DNA from: Peptoniphilus sp. GNH
Lineage (GTDB): Bacteria > Bacillota > Clostridia > Tissierellales > Peptoniphilaceae
Direction: 5' to 3'
Length of the DNA: 64,000 bases
Assembly (NCBI GenBank): GCA_021307325.1
Contig: CP089931.1
Coordinates: 1,264,979-1,328,978, forward strand
Each line of letters opens with the position of its first letter. Within the stretch, counting starts at the first letter, position 1. This document shows positions 1 through 8,696 of this stretch, piece by piece. The translations under genes were made by a program, and so were the position numbers. The notes below the pieces were generated by a model that was given only the letters and a program-made list of their open reading frames with translations, did no database searches and was not told the origin of the DNA.

Positions 1-751
1 CTGACAAGTCCACAATAGAACCCGTTATAACTGGCACTCTCAAGGCATATCCTGTCAATTTTCCCTTCACTTCAGGCACAACCAAGGCAACCGCTTCGGC
101 TGCTCCTGTCGATGTGGGCACAATATTTACAGCTCCCGCTCTTGCCCTTCTATAATCGCTAGAATGGTAGGAGTCGTGAATGTTTTGATCGTTTGTATAG
201 GCGTGGACAGTTGTCATGAAACCTCTTTTTATTTTGAAGTTATCATTCAAGACCTTTACTATGGGTGCAAGGCAATTTGTCGTGCAAGATGCATTTGAAA
301 TTATGTTGTGCTTCTTAGGGTCATAATCCTTGTCATTTACTCCCATAACTATTGTGGCATCAGAATTTTTCCCTGGAGCTGTTATGATTACTTTTTTGGC
401 TCCAGCATCCAAATGCAGTTGGGCCTTTTCTCTTGTTCTAAAAACACCTGTTGAATCTATTACAAGATCAACCCCCTCTTTTGCCCAATTAATCTTTAAG
501 GGGTCACCTTCAGATAAGAATTTAATCTTTTTACCATCAACTATCAAATGTTCTGCATCCGAGCTAACTTGACCTTGGTATTTTCCATAGATTGAATCAT
601 ACTTGAATAGATTGGCAAAAAAGTCAATCTTTCCCTTGGCTGAAATATCAACTACATGAGTTATTTCAAACTTATCATCTCTTTTTAAGAGATGTTCTCT
701 TAATATATCTCTTCCTATTCTTCCAAAGCCCATAATGGCAACTTTTTTCAT
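1..751 (-). CDS. gap: Glyceraldehyde-3-phosphate dehydrogenase (partial, C-terminus cut by window edge)
   Basis: This is a glycolytic enzyme that oxidises and phosphorylates glyceraldehyde 3-phosphate with NAD(P). The reverse-strand frame is open from an ATG at 751 to the window edge, about 250 codons of the usual 335. It starts KKVAIMGFGRIGRDIL (Rossmann GxGxxG) and carries the catalytic ASCTTNCLAP block, followed by the TVHAYTNDQ and RRARAGAVNIVPTSTGAA blocks typical of the family. A GGAGG ribosome site lies just upstream of the ATG. The end of the gene is outside the window. Whether NAD or NADP is preferred cannot be judged. Confidence 0.95.
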   Translation of the reverse strand, partial: MKKVAIMGFGRIGRDILREHLLKRDDKFEITHVVDISAKGKIDFFANLFKYDSIYGKYQGQVSSDAEHLIVDGKKIKFLSEGDPLKINWAKEGVDLVIDSTGVFRTREKAQLHLDAGAKKVIITAPGKNSDATIVMGVNDKDYDPKKHNIISNASCTTNCLAPIVKVLNDNFKIKRGFMTTVHAYTNDQNIHDSYHSSDYRRARAGAVNIVPTSTGAAEAVALVVPEVKGKLTGYALRVPVITGSIVDLS

Positions 752-795
752 ACTACCTCCGAATTTATCCCGCATGGTTTTTACTGTTCCCATTT

Positions 796-824
796 ATTGT
801 ATCAAGTTCCATTAATTTTTACAA
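796..824 (-). promoter_or_regulatory. Likely sigma-A promoter of gap
   Basis: Reading the minus strand, a -35 TTGTAA is followed after exactly 17 bases by a -10 TACAAT. This places the start of transcription about 40 bases before the gap start codon. Confidence 0.6.
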
Positions 825-885
825 GCTATATACTTTAAACGTCTGCATTTTTTAGATATTTTTCACATTTTAGTCATTCTTTTTC

Positions 886-3168
886 TCATCCATTTATATT
901 TTTTAGTTCTTCAACCATGTTCAATCTAGAAATTTTTCTTCTTTGCAAAAATTGGACTATGATAAAAATCAAAACTCCTGCCAATATCATGTAAATATAA
1001 GCTATTTTTGGAATCTCTGCCACTATATAAAAATCTATTTTTGACAATGCCAAAATCAACATATAAACCATGAGTTTGTCAAAGATGGGTAGACTTATTA
1101 TTTCAAACAAGAGCAAGGCAAAAATTATGCCTCTCATATAAATTTTAGTAATCTCATCGTCCTTGTAGCCGAAAATTTTTAGATAAGATATATTCAGTCT
1201 GGATTTTTCTAAGATGAGTTTGCTTACTGTAAATACCAAGACTATATAAAATACAAAAGCCACCACCAGTATTGATTTAAAGACTCCATCAAAATTATTT
1301 ATGAAGTTGTTTAGATAGTCTCCAGTTTTTTTCTGATTGATTTCAGTAAGGAGTAAATTTTCTGGTAAATCTAGAGTTTTGTCGCTAAAATAAACATTAA
1401 AATCATCTGGTGCCTTTTCTAGAATTTTGTTCAAGTTTGCGAGGGGCATGAAGGCCTTCATAGAATAGATATCATCAAATATCTCTTTTACCTCTACTTC
1501 TTTATAGGTATCACTATGGGGTTTTTTGATAAAGAAGTGGTCTCCTAGAGATAATTTATATTTTTTTGCAAAGGCATTTGAAATTATAACTTCCTTATCC
1601 TTTAAATCATCCAAACCTTTCTCATTATAGCGTGATCCCTTATCTAGACCATATATTTCAAGTTTTTTATTGTCATCAATTTTTTCATCCGGCAATTTGA
1701 ATTTTAAATCGATTATCTTGCCCTTCATTTCTTCAGGCAAAACATCCATCGGCGCCTTTAAGACGCTGATATTTTTATATTTCATCTCCGTTTTCATCTG
1801 CTCTACATAATTTTTTATGATGGGCTTCATGCTTATTCCATATACTATTAGTAGGTTGGCGACAAAAACTCCAAATAAAAGTGCGGCAATGTTGACCCAA
1901 TTGTCTAAAAATACTCTTATTTTAAAGGCTTTTTTAAAAGCTGTGTTTTTTAATTTGAACCTGGTGTTCTTGCTCTTCTTCTTCAAATCTTTTCTCAAAA
2001 ACCTGAGTGGAGACAGCCTAAAATACCTGCTCAAAACCAAAAGATTCAAAATAGATACAATCAAAACTGGCACAAGACTTGTGACGAAAAAGGATTTTAA
2101 AGAAAATATTGGCACAAATTTTATTATGTTATAGCTTTCATAGTAGAGATTGGCATAGATTTTGTAACCAATTAAATAAGAAATTATATTACCCACAACA
2201 GCAGCCAAACTTACAAGACACACCGGCACAAGTGTATAATGAAAAATCAAGCTCTTACTTGTATATCCAGATGCCAATAAAGATCCTATGACAGCTGACT
2301 CATCTTCTACCAAACTTTTAGATTGGATAGTTGTCATAAATCCCAAGGCTATAAAGACAATGACCATTACAATTGTCATCATGGGGACATCTCCGCCCAT
2401 ATCGTCAATAAAGTATTGGATGCAGCGATTGTTGTAAAAATCTACTCCACCTAATACAAGGCCATACTTGCTAGCTCTTGTCATAATATTTTCCAGCTTA
2501 TCCATCGAGTCGTCTTCTTTTAATTTGCTCTCGCTGTGGTAGGAGTATTGGTAAGTAGTTTTTATTTTTTCAAAACTGTCAAAGTCTTCTTTAGTCATCA
2601 AGGCCAAGGAAAAATGTTTGGTATCCATAACCATGTCAGATTGATTTTTTAAAACAGTTGAATAATCAGGGCTTGCAAAAAACCCTACCAACTTAAATTT
2701 TTTGTTAGAAATGTCCAAAAAATCTCCTATGGCTAGCTTATTTACTAGACCAGCATTAGCAGAAATGGCTATTTCACCTGGCATCCTCGGTTCTCTGCCC
2801 TCGTTAAAATATGTAAGATTTATTTGTTTTCTATTTTGATAAACTCTTAAAATCGCCTCTTGATTGTCCTTTCCCTTATAAGAGTACGAAATCTCCTTAT
2901 AAAAGCTCGGATAAATCTTTACATTTTCTTCTTGCAAATCTTTTATCTCATCTGAGGTCAATTTCCTATCCATGATGAAATTGCCATCTTCCACCTTGCC
3001 CTCTTCCAAGCCTTTGTAGTAAAGAGGTTCGACTGAGTTTTGTGCTAGAAAAAAAGACGAGGTGAAGGTCACAAATATAAGAGATACTATAAAAATAGGA
3101 AAATATGAGGCAGGCTTTTTTAGTAACAATCTAAAGATTCTTTTATTAATGGGATTTCTCATCACCAT
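886..3168 (-). CDS. ABC transporter permease, FtsX/MacB type
   Basis: This is a 760-residue membrane protein, the permease half of a MacB/LolCDE-like ABC system that probably exports a peptide or lipid or acts mechanically on the envelope. One membrane helix is near residues 21-43, followed by a large external domain. Three helices fall between about 265 and 380 (first FtsX-type unit), one near 430, then a second external domain. The last helices lie near 635-660 and 690-740. Its start overlaps the end of the ATPase gene by 7 bases, so the two are translationally coupled. ATG at 3162 is an alternative start. The substrate is unknown. Confidence 0.85.
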   Translation of the reverse strand: MVMRNPINKRIFRLLLKKPASYFPIFIVSLIFVTFTSSFFLAQNSVEPLYYKGLEEGKVEDGNFIMDRKLTSDEIKDLQEENVKIYPSFYKEISYSYKGKDNQEAILRVYQNRKQINLTYFNEGREPRMPGEIAISANAGLVNKLAIGDFLDISNKKFKLVGFFASPDYSTVLKNQSDMVMDTKHFSLALMTKEDFDSFEKIKTTYQYSYHSESKLKEDDSMDKLENIMTRASKYGLVLGGVDFYNNRCIQYFIDDMGGDVPMMTIVMVIVFIALGFMTTIQSKSLVEDESAVIGSLLASGYTSKSLIFHYTLVPVCLVSLAAVVGNIISYLIGYKIYANLYYESYNIIKFVPIFSLKSFFVTSLVPVLIVSILNLLVLSRYFRLSPLRFLRKDLKKKSKNTRFKLKNTAFKKAFKIRVFLDNWVNIAALLFGVFVANLLIVYGISMKPIIKNYVEQMKTEMKYKNISVLKAPMDVLPEEMKGKIIDLKFKLPDEKIDDNKKLEIYGLDKGSRYNEKGLDDLKDKEVIISNAFAKKYKLSLGDHFFIKKPHSDTYKEVEVKEIFDDIYSMKAFMPLANLNKILEKAPDDFNVYFSDKTLDLPENLLLTEINQKKTGDYLNNFINNFDGVFKSILVVAFVFYIVLVFTVSKLILEKSRLNISYLKIFGYKDDEITKIYMRGIIFALLLFEIISLPIFDKLMVYMLILALSKIDFYIVAEIPKIAYIYMILAGVLIFIIVQFLQRRKISRLNMVEELKNING

Positions 3169-3857
3169 ACCACTTCCTTCGCAGCCACTTTATTTGCATT
3201 TTCCTCTACACTTTTAATCCTGCCATCTCTCAAATTTACAATCAAATCGCACATCTTTGCAATCTGAGTGTTGTGAGTCGCAAGGATGATAGTAGTGTCA
3301 TATTCATTGTTTAAAAATTCAATCAAATCTAAAACACTCTTTGCATTTTCAAAGTCCAAGGCTCCAGTCGGCTCATCGCAAATCAAAAGATCTGGCCTTT
3401 TTATCATAGCCCTAGCTATGGATGTCCTCTGAGCTTGTCCCCCCGATATTTGATTGGGAAATTTGAAGAGTTGATCTTTTATATGTAAACTCTCGCTTAC
3501 CAAATCAATATCTAAAGGATTGTCAGATAAATATGCCCCAGTCAAAATATTTTCTCTAACGGTCAAATTTCCTATTAGGTTGTAAAATTGAAAGACAAAT
3601 CCGACATGCTTTCTCCTGTATAATTCCAAGTCTTTCTTCTTCATTTTAGCTAAGTTGTTTTCAAAAACTATAACTTCTCCTTCGTCAATCGACTCTATAC
3701 CCCCTAAAATATTAAGAAGAGTCGATTTTCCAGAGCCTGATGGTCCGAGCAAAGAGACTAATTTTCCTTTTTTTACACTCAAATCTATTCCTTTTAAAAC
3801 TTCAATTTTATTTTGTCCCTGTCCATAAGACTTATGTAAATTTTTAACCTCAATCAA
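3162..3857 (-). CDS. ABC transporter ATP-binding protein (MacB/LolD type)
   Basis: This 231-residue ATPase drives the FtsX-type permease encoded directly downstream. It has the Walker A motif GPSGSGKST (about residue 38), a Q-loop, the ABC signature SGGQAQR and the Walker B motif LLICDEPTGALD, with the switch histidine in ATHN. The start is a TTG at 3857, supported by AAGGAGG seven bases upstream. The closest families are lipoprotein-release and antimicrobial-peptide exporters (LolD, BceA, YknY). No BceRS-like two-component genes are next to it, so a bacitracin role is not indicated. Confidence 0.9.
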   Translation of the reverse strand: MIEVKNLHKSYGQGQNKIEVLKGIDLSVKKGKLVSLLGPSGSGKSTLLNILGGIESIDEGEVIVFENNLAKMKKKDLELYRRKHVGFVFQFYNLIGNLTVRENILTGAYLSDNPLDIDLVSESLHIKDQLFKFPNQISGGQAQRTSIARAMIKRPDLLICDEPTGALDFENAKSVLDLIEFLNNEYDTTIILATHNTQIAKMCDLIVNLRDGRIKSVEENANKVAAKEVVW

Positions 3858-4015
3858 ACTTATTCCTCCTTCTTAATTGATATTTTTTAAGTAATATATT
3901 TTATCAATATAAATTATACACCTCGTATTCTATTAAGTAAAATCTTAATCGTATCCCTTGCTTAATTTACTTATCCTTGCTTTCTAAAATTTAAATAAAA
4001 TTTACATTTTAATAC

Positions 4016-4040
4016 AAAAAAAGAGCGACTCTCGCCGCTC
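4016..4040 (-). terminator. Rho-independent terminator of tuf
   Basis: On the minus strand a short GC-rich hairpin (arms GAGCG and CGCTC) is followed by a run of seven T. It lies about 20 bases after the tuf stop codon. Confidence 0.75.
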
Positions 4041-4059
4041 ATTTTGTTTTTTATTTGTA

Positions 4060-5253
4060 TTAGTCTAGTAGCTTTGTTACTACGCCTGATGCTACTGTCC
4101 TTCCACCTTCTCTTATGGCGAATCTCAATCCTTCGTCCATTGCTATTGGTGTGATTAGGGTTACTGTGAAGGTTGCGTTGTCTCCTGGCATTACCATTTC
4201 TGTGCCTTCTGCTAGTTGGATATCGCCTGTTACGTCTGTTGTTCTGAAGTAGAATTGTGGTCTATATCCGTTGAAGAATGGTGTGTGTCTTCCGCCTTCT
4301 TCTTTGGTTAGTACGTATACTTCTGCTTGGAATTTGTGGTGTGGGTGGATTGTTCCTGGTTTTGCTAGTACTTGTCCTCTTTCGATTTCGTTTCTTTGTA
4401 CGCCTCTTAGTAGGGCTCCTATGTTGTCTCCTGCTTGAGCTTGGTCTAGCATTTTCTTGAACATTTCTACGCCTGTTACTACTACGTTTCTCTTTTCTTC
4501 TGTTAGGCCTACGATTTCTACTGTGTCGCCGACTTTTACTGTTCCTCTTTCTACTCTTCCTGTTGCTACTGTTCCTCTTCCTGTGATTGAGAAGATGTCT
4601 TCTACTGGCATTAGGAATGGGTGGTCGATGTCTCTTACTGGTTCATCAATGTAGGAGTCTACTTCTTCCATTAGTTTTACTATTTTGTCTCCCCATTCTC
4701 CTTCTGGATCGTCTAGGGCTTTTAGGGCTGAGCCTACTACTATTGGAGTGTTTTCTCCGTCGAAGTCGTATTCTGATAGTAGGTCTCTTACTTCCATTTC
4801 TACTAGTTCGATTAGTTCTGGGTCGTCTACTTGGTCTTGTTTGTTTAGGAATACTACTATTTTTGGTACGCCTACTTGTCTTGCTAGTAGGATGTGTTCT
4901 CTTGTTTGTGGCATTGGGCCGTCTGCTGCTGATACTACTAGGATGGCTCCGTCCATTTGGGCTGCTCCTGTGATCATGTTCTTTACATAGTCGGCATGGC
5001 CTGGGCAGTCTACGTGAGCGTAGTGTCTATTTGGTGTTTCGTATTCTACGTGTGATGTTGAGATTGTGATTCCTCTTTCTCTTTCTTCTGGTGCCTTGTC
5101 TATGTGGGCGTAGTCTACGAATTCTCCGCTGCCGTATCTCTTGTTCATTACTAGGGTTATGGCTGCTGTTAGGGTTGTTTTACCGTGGTCTACGTGGCCT
5201 ATTGTGCCTATATTTACGTGGGGTTTTGTTCTTTCAAATTTTCCTTTTGCCAT
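4060..5253 (-). CDS. tuf: Translation elongation factor Tu
   Basis: EF-Tu carries aminoacyl-tRNA to the ribosome in a GTP-dependent cycle. The 397-residue protein is of standard length. It has the G1 motif GHVDHGKTT, the effector region with RGITIS, the G3 motif DCPGHADY, the G4 motif NKQD and the G5 motif GSALKA, followed by beta-barrel domains 2 and 3. AAGGAGG precedes the ATG. Here tuf stands alone, with its own promoter and terminator, and is not next to fusA or the str operon genes. A second copy elsewhere is possible. Its strongly restricted codon use (for example repeated GTA, GAA, AGA) fits a highly expressed gene. Confidence 0.98.
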   Translation of the reverse strand: MAKGKFERTKPHVNIGTIGHVDHGKTTLTAAITLVMNKRYGSGEFVDYAHIDKAPEERERGITISTSHVEYETPNRHYAHVDCPGHADYVKNMITGAAQMDGAILVVSAADGPMPQTREHILLARQVGVPKIVVFLNKQDQVDDPELIELVEMEVRDLLSEYDFDGENTPIVVGSALKALDDPEGEWGDKIVKLMEEVDSYIDEPVRDIDHPFLMPVEDIFSITGRGTVATGRVERGTVKVGDTVEIVGLTEEKRNVVVTGVEMFKKMLDQAQAGDNIGALLRGVQRNEIERGQVLAKPGTIHPHHKFQAEVYVLTKEEGGRHTPFFNGYRPQFYFRTTDVTGDIQLAEGTEMVMPGDNATFTVTLITPIAMDEGLRFAIREGGRTVASGVVTKLLD

Positions 5254-5292
5254 TTTTATTCCTCCTTGAGATAAGTCTATATTATCAAGTCA

Positions 5293-5321
5293 ATAATACA
5301 CTAGACATACGAAATTTTCAA
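5293..5321 (-). promoter_or_regulatory. Likely sigma-A promoter of tuf
   Basis: On the minus strand TTGAAA is followed after 17 bases by TATTAT, close to the consensus, giving a leader of about 35 bases before the tuf ATG. The rest of 5254-5463 shows no open reading frame with a ribosome site. Confidence 0.6.
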
Positions 5322-5463
5322 GCTTTTAGACTTTTTATATCCAAGGAGAACTCATCTTATGAAAAGACAAGCCTTCTTAATTTTTAAACCTAATTTATAT
5401 AAAGTCTTCCAAATATTTTAAGTAGGCGAGCTTTATTTACCTTAAAAGCTAATAAAATGCTAT

Positions 5464-5494
5464 AAAAAAAGCCCCAATATTTTGGGGCTTTTTT
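5464..5494 (-). terminator. Strong rho-independent terminator
   Basis: Perfect arms GCCCCAA and TTGGGGC with a 4-base loop are flanked by A and T runs on both sides. It ends the lipoprotein gene just upstream on the minus strand and would also work on the plus strand. Confidence 0.9.
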
Positions 5495-5500
5495 ATATCT

Positions 5501-6928
5501 TTAGTTTTTCTTTTCAGTTTGTTTTTGAGAATCCTTTAATTGTGTTTCAAGCTTTGCCATTTCTTCCTTGTGCTTCTTTGCGTATTCCTTGTCCATTATA
5601 GATATGAATTTAGCATCTCCTGCTTTTTCAAATTCTACTTCGTATCCAAGGTTTTCAGATACAAAACGAAGTGGCACTAGGGTTCTTCCGTCTTTAATTT
5701 TTGGAAGAGAGTCAAGTTCAATAGCTTTTCCATTTACTTCTGCCTTATTTTGTCCTATAAAGATTTTTATTTCCTTATCGTCTTTCTTGCAGCTAGCGAT
5801 CTTGTTTTCTTGATCCCAGTTTACTTCTGCTCCCAAGGATTCAAAAAGTGTCCTGAAAGGAACAAGAGTTCTTCCATTTTCTATTATTGGTTCGACATCA
5901 AAATCAAGCATTTTGTCATTTACACTTACAAAGAAATTGCTGGTCTTGAAGATACTCTTAAGTTCTTCTTCCGTAAGAGCCTTTACACTTGTAGGCGCTT
6001 TGATATCTTTGTTTGACTTCTTGCTTTCCGATTCCATTTCAAGTTCTAAGCCAAATTTTTCGTTTTTGTATTTAACTTCTAGTTTTTGTTCATATTCATT
6101 TTCCTTAAACTCAATTTCTGCCTTTATTTTTAGGGGCTTTATAAGTTCTTTTGCATCGCCAAAGGATTGAGTCATTTTTTCAAGGTCAAATCCCTTAACT
6201 GCATCTTCAAGTTCCTTATCTGAAACTTTTATATCCATGCCCTTTAGGATTGGTTTAAGGGCTTTTGATGTTTCATTCCAATTTTTAACTGTTGTAGCTA
6301 TGGCAGCTGTAAAATCTTTCAAAATAGCTTCGCCATCAGCTTCATAAACATATTTTCCATCGGACATTTTAATTTCATTTGTCGGTTTAAAGTCCTTTAG
6401 TGCAACCTTTAGTACATTTAGAAAATCTTTTTGATATTGGGTGCTTTGCACATATTGCATAGCCGCTTCTTGTTGTGGTCCTGATAATTTGTAATCAATT
6501 GGCAATTTTACAAAGTCTTCTTTTATTTCGCTCTTGCTCTTAAACGATTTTGCAAGAGTGTTGAAATATTCTTTTCCGATATAGACTTGACCATCAATCA
6601 CATACATTTCCATTGCTATGGTCTTTGGTAGATCAAGAGGAAGTTTATCTTCAGATTTAGATGCAAATTTTCCTACGGAACCAAGGTCCATATCCATCTT
6701 AATATAAGCCTTGTCTTGTCCTTTAGAAAGAGCTTGAACCTTGATTGGAACTTCCATCTTTTCGCCGTCATATTCAATTTTAACTTTACCTTCAGTCTTT
6801 GCTTCAACGCCTTGCCAAGCCATTACTTTTTCGACTTCTTTTATGTAGTTTGAACTTACTGGACTACATCCTCCCAAGATTAGAAGAAATGATAGCATTA
6901 GCAAAACTACGCTTAATTTCTTTTTCAT
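5501..6928 (-). CDS. Lipoprotein with C-terminal copper-amine-oxidase-like (stalk) domain
   Basis: This 475-residue exported lipoprotein has a lysine-rich N-terminus, a hydrophobic stretch and a lipobox LILGGC with the cysteine at residue 20. Residues 30-310 form a beta-rich, lysine-rich region of the kind seen in LppX/DUF6612-like surface lipoproteins. Residues about 335-450 hold two copies of the copper-amine-oxidase N-terminal-like motif (GRTLVPFRTLFESLGAEVNW and GRTLVPLRFVSENLGYEVEF), a module common on clostridial cell surfaces. No copper site or enzyme motif is visible, so it is probably structural or binds the wall or a ligand. TAGGAGG precedes the ATG. Confidence 0.75.
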   Translation of the reverse strand: MKKKLSVVLLMLSFLLILGGCSPVSSNYIKEVEKVMAWQGVEAKTEGKVKIEYDGEKMEVPIKVQALSKGQDKAYIKMDMDLGSVGKFASKSEDKLPLDLPKTIAMEMYVIDGQVYIGKEYFNTLAKSFKSKSEIKEDFVKLPIDYKLSGPQQEAAMQYVQSTQYQKDFLNVLKVALKDFKPTNEIKMSDGKYVYEADGEAILKDFTAAIATTVKNWNETSKALKPILKGMDIKVSDKELEDAVKGFDLEKMTQSFGDAKELIKPLKIKAEIEFKENEYEQKLEVKYKNEKFGLELEMESESKKSNKDIKAPTSVKALTEEELKSIFKTSNFFVSVNDKMLDFDVEPIIENGRTLVPFRTLFESLGAEVNWDQENKIASCKKDDKEIKIFIGQNKAEVNGKAIELDSLPKIKDGRTLVPLRFVSENLGYEVEFEKAGDAKFISIMDKEYAKKHKEEMAKLETQLKDSQKQTEKKN

Positions 6929-7018
6929 TTTTTCCTCCTAAAAATGATTTTTTTATATTATAAACATCTCAAAATCCCCCTTGGAACTTGTCGATGATAT
7001 AACCTCATATTATTTATT

Positions 7019-7741
7019 TTAAAACTTTATATTTATTGCTTTTAGAGCCTTAGTCTTTTCACTTTTAAATATATCTTCCAAGGCTTTCTTGCTCTTTGGA
7101 GCCGATACATTTATCACATATTTGCCATCTGCATCTTCTCCTTTTATGACAAGGACTCCATCTTTTGCCTTGTTTATAGTTCTCACGCCATCATAAAAAA
7201 AGCTATAAGTGCCAACTACAAATCCGTCTTTAAAAGAGCCTATATGACAGCCGAATCTCTCATTGCCACCCATCAAACCAAACTTTACAGGTCTTAGCGT
7301 AAAGACTCTTATGCCATTGTTTTCAGCAAGTTCAGGCATCCTTCCAAAACTTGTAATTGCAATAAAAAAAACTATTATAACCAAAAATGCCCATTGATTG
7401 CCCAAAAACCTTAATATGTCACTTCTAACTCCGTAAATTTCATAAATAAAATAGCAATTTGCCATCAGCAAAAATATGCAGATGATTGCTAGATGCGCTA
7501 TTAAGGCAAATTTATTCATATTCAATTCTTCCAAGCCCAAAACTCTAAAATAGGATCTTCCCATTTCACTAATGGAATAGGCTGTTGCCAAGTTTACAAC
7601 CGCCCAAAATATCACATATGTAGATGAATATTTTTCTATCCTACACGATTTTACAAATTCAAAATATATTATCGGACTTAGAAATATCAAAGCCCCCAGC
7701 ATAAGTAATAGTTTTCTTGTAAAAGATTTTTCCTGTTTCAA
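7019..7741 (-). CDS. Membrane protein of unknown function
   Basis: I do not recognise this 240-residue protein. Residues about 12-32, 40-60, 80-100 and 115-135 are hydrophobic helices. The C-terminal 100 residues are soluble, beta-rich and end in a lysine-rich tail, resembling a small membrane-anchored domain of the PH-like kind, which is inference only. The TTG start at 7741 is supported by AAGGAG seven bases upstream. It stands alone between the lipoprotein gene and a divergent SLH gene. Confidence 0.6.
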   Translation of the reverse strand: MKQEKSFTRKLLLMLGALIFLSPIIYFEFVKSCRIEKYSSTYVIFWAVVNLATAYSISEMGRSYFRVLGLEELNMNKFALIAHLAIICIFLLMANCYFIYEIYGVRSDILRFLGNQWAFLVIIVFFIAITSFGRMPELAENNGIRVFTLRPVKFGLMGGNERFGCHIGSFKDGFVVGTYSFFYDGVRTINKAKDGVLVIKGEDADGKYVINVSAPKSKKALEDIFKSEKTKALKAINIKF

Positions 7742-7836
7742 ATTAAACTCCTTTATTTCTGTATATTTATATTTTATGGATAAGTTTTCCTAATTATTAT
7801 ACAATATATAAATAAAATAATTAAGGAGTGATAGCT

Positions 7837-8469
7837 TTGAAGAAATTTTTGTCTTTTATTTTTCTTTTTCTAATCACTGTTACATATGCCAGCGAAGGAT
7901 ATCAATGTAATTTTTTAGATCTTGAAAATCATTGGTCAAGTCCCTATGCAAACTATTGCTTTGAAAAGGGATATATAAAAGGAACAGGCCCTGCTACATT
8001 TTCACCAGATTTATCTGTGACAAGAGCAATGCTTATAACAGCCCTTGGTCGATATGTAGATGCCGACATATCCTCTTATAAGACTTCGACTTTTCCCGAC
8101 TCAAATATAAATACCTATTATGGACCCTACATAGAGTGGGCCAAAAGTCATTCTATAATAAAGGGCTATCCCGATGGCACCATAAAGCCAAACCAAACAG
8201 TAAGTAGAGCTGAAATGGCAACTATCGTATCAAATTTTCTAGAGTTTTCTACTCATCAAGAGGTAAATAGCTCTTGTGAAAATTTTTCAGATGATGCGAA
8301 GATTCCAGCTTGGGCAAAAGACTGCGTATATAAAGTCTCTTCACTCGGAATAATCACAGGCTTTAATAATGACCATGGACTTGCAGGAAGATTTTTTGAC
8401 CCCAGCGGTCAAGCACTTAGATCCTATCTTGTAGCAATTATTTACAGAATGGACACCCTACTTGATTAG
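7837..8469 (+). CDS. Secreted SLH-domain protein
   Basis: This 210-residue surface protein consists of a signal peptide and three S-layer homology (SLH) repeats, which anchor proteins to pyruvylated wall polymer in Gram-positive bacteria. The repeats begin near FLDLENHWSSPYANYC, FPDSNINTYYGPYIEW and FSDDAKIPAWAKDCV. Each continues to a GYPDGTIKPNQTVSRAEM-like stretch. The start is best placed at the TTG at 7837, eight bases after AAGGAG. A GTG at 7828 in the same frame overlaps that ribosome site. Four or more cysteines are unusual for SLH proteins and may form disulfides. No other domain is attached, so it may be a minimal S-layer-associated protein. Confidence 0.85.
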   Translation: MKKFLSFIFLFLITVTYASEGYQCNFLDLENHWSSPYANYCFEKGYIKGTGPATFSPDLSVTRAMLITALGRYVDADISSYKTSTFPDSNINTYYGPYIEWAKSHSIIKGYPDGTIKPNQTVSRAEMATIVSNFLEFSTHQEVNSSCENFSDDAKIPAWAKDCVYKVSSLGIITGFNNDHGLAGRFFDPSGQALRSYLVAIIYRMDTLLD

Positions 8470-8480
8470 GGTGTCTTTTT
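8452..8480 (+). terminator. Terminator overlapping the SLH gene stop codon
   Basis: Perfect 9-base arms GACACCCTA and TAGGGTGTC around a 6-base loop are followed by five T. The last codons and the TAG stop of the SLH gene lie inside the hairpin. Confidence 0.85.
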
Positions 8481-8498
8481 GTAAATTCTTTATCCCTT

Positions 8499-8696
8499 TT
8501 ATTTTATATCTATATCTAAAGGCTTATCCAATTCTTCAGAAACATATTTTCCATCTTTTTTCCTCTGTCTAACACATTCCGTAAGCAAGTATTCAATTTG
8601 ACCATTAAGAGATCTAAAATCATCCTCTGCCCAGGCTGCTATTTTGTCACATAAATCTTTCGAAATGCGCAAGGGGATTTGTTTTCTTTCAGCCAT
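8499..8696 (-). CDS. Small Arc-type ribbon-helix-helix protein
   Basis: This 65-residue protein has a predicted ribbon-helix-helix fold: a short strand (KQIPLRIS) followed by two helices (KDLCDKIAAWAEDD and LNGQIEYLLTECVRQRKK). Proteins of this Arc/MetJ type bind DNA as dimers. Its ATG overlaps the TAA of the SPFH gene, so the two are co-translated. In the ORF family it follows SPFH/band 7 genes in many Firmicutes, which suggests a partner or local regulator rather than a toxin-antitoxin antitoxin. No toxin gene is adjacent. Confidence 0.7.
   Translation of the reverse strand: MAERKQIPLRISKDLCDKIAAWAEDDFRSLNGQIEYLLTECVRQRKKDGKYVSEELDKPLDIDIK

Noticed and set aside
4278-5387. Long antisense frames on the plus strand of tuf
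   Set aside because: They are shadows of the strongly biased codon use of tuf. They lack ribosome sites and homology, and run leucine/serine-rich low-complexity.
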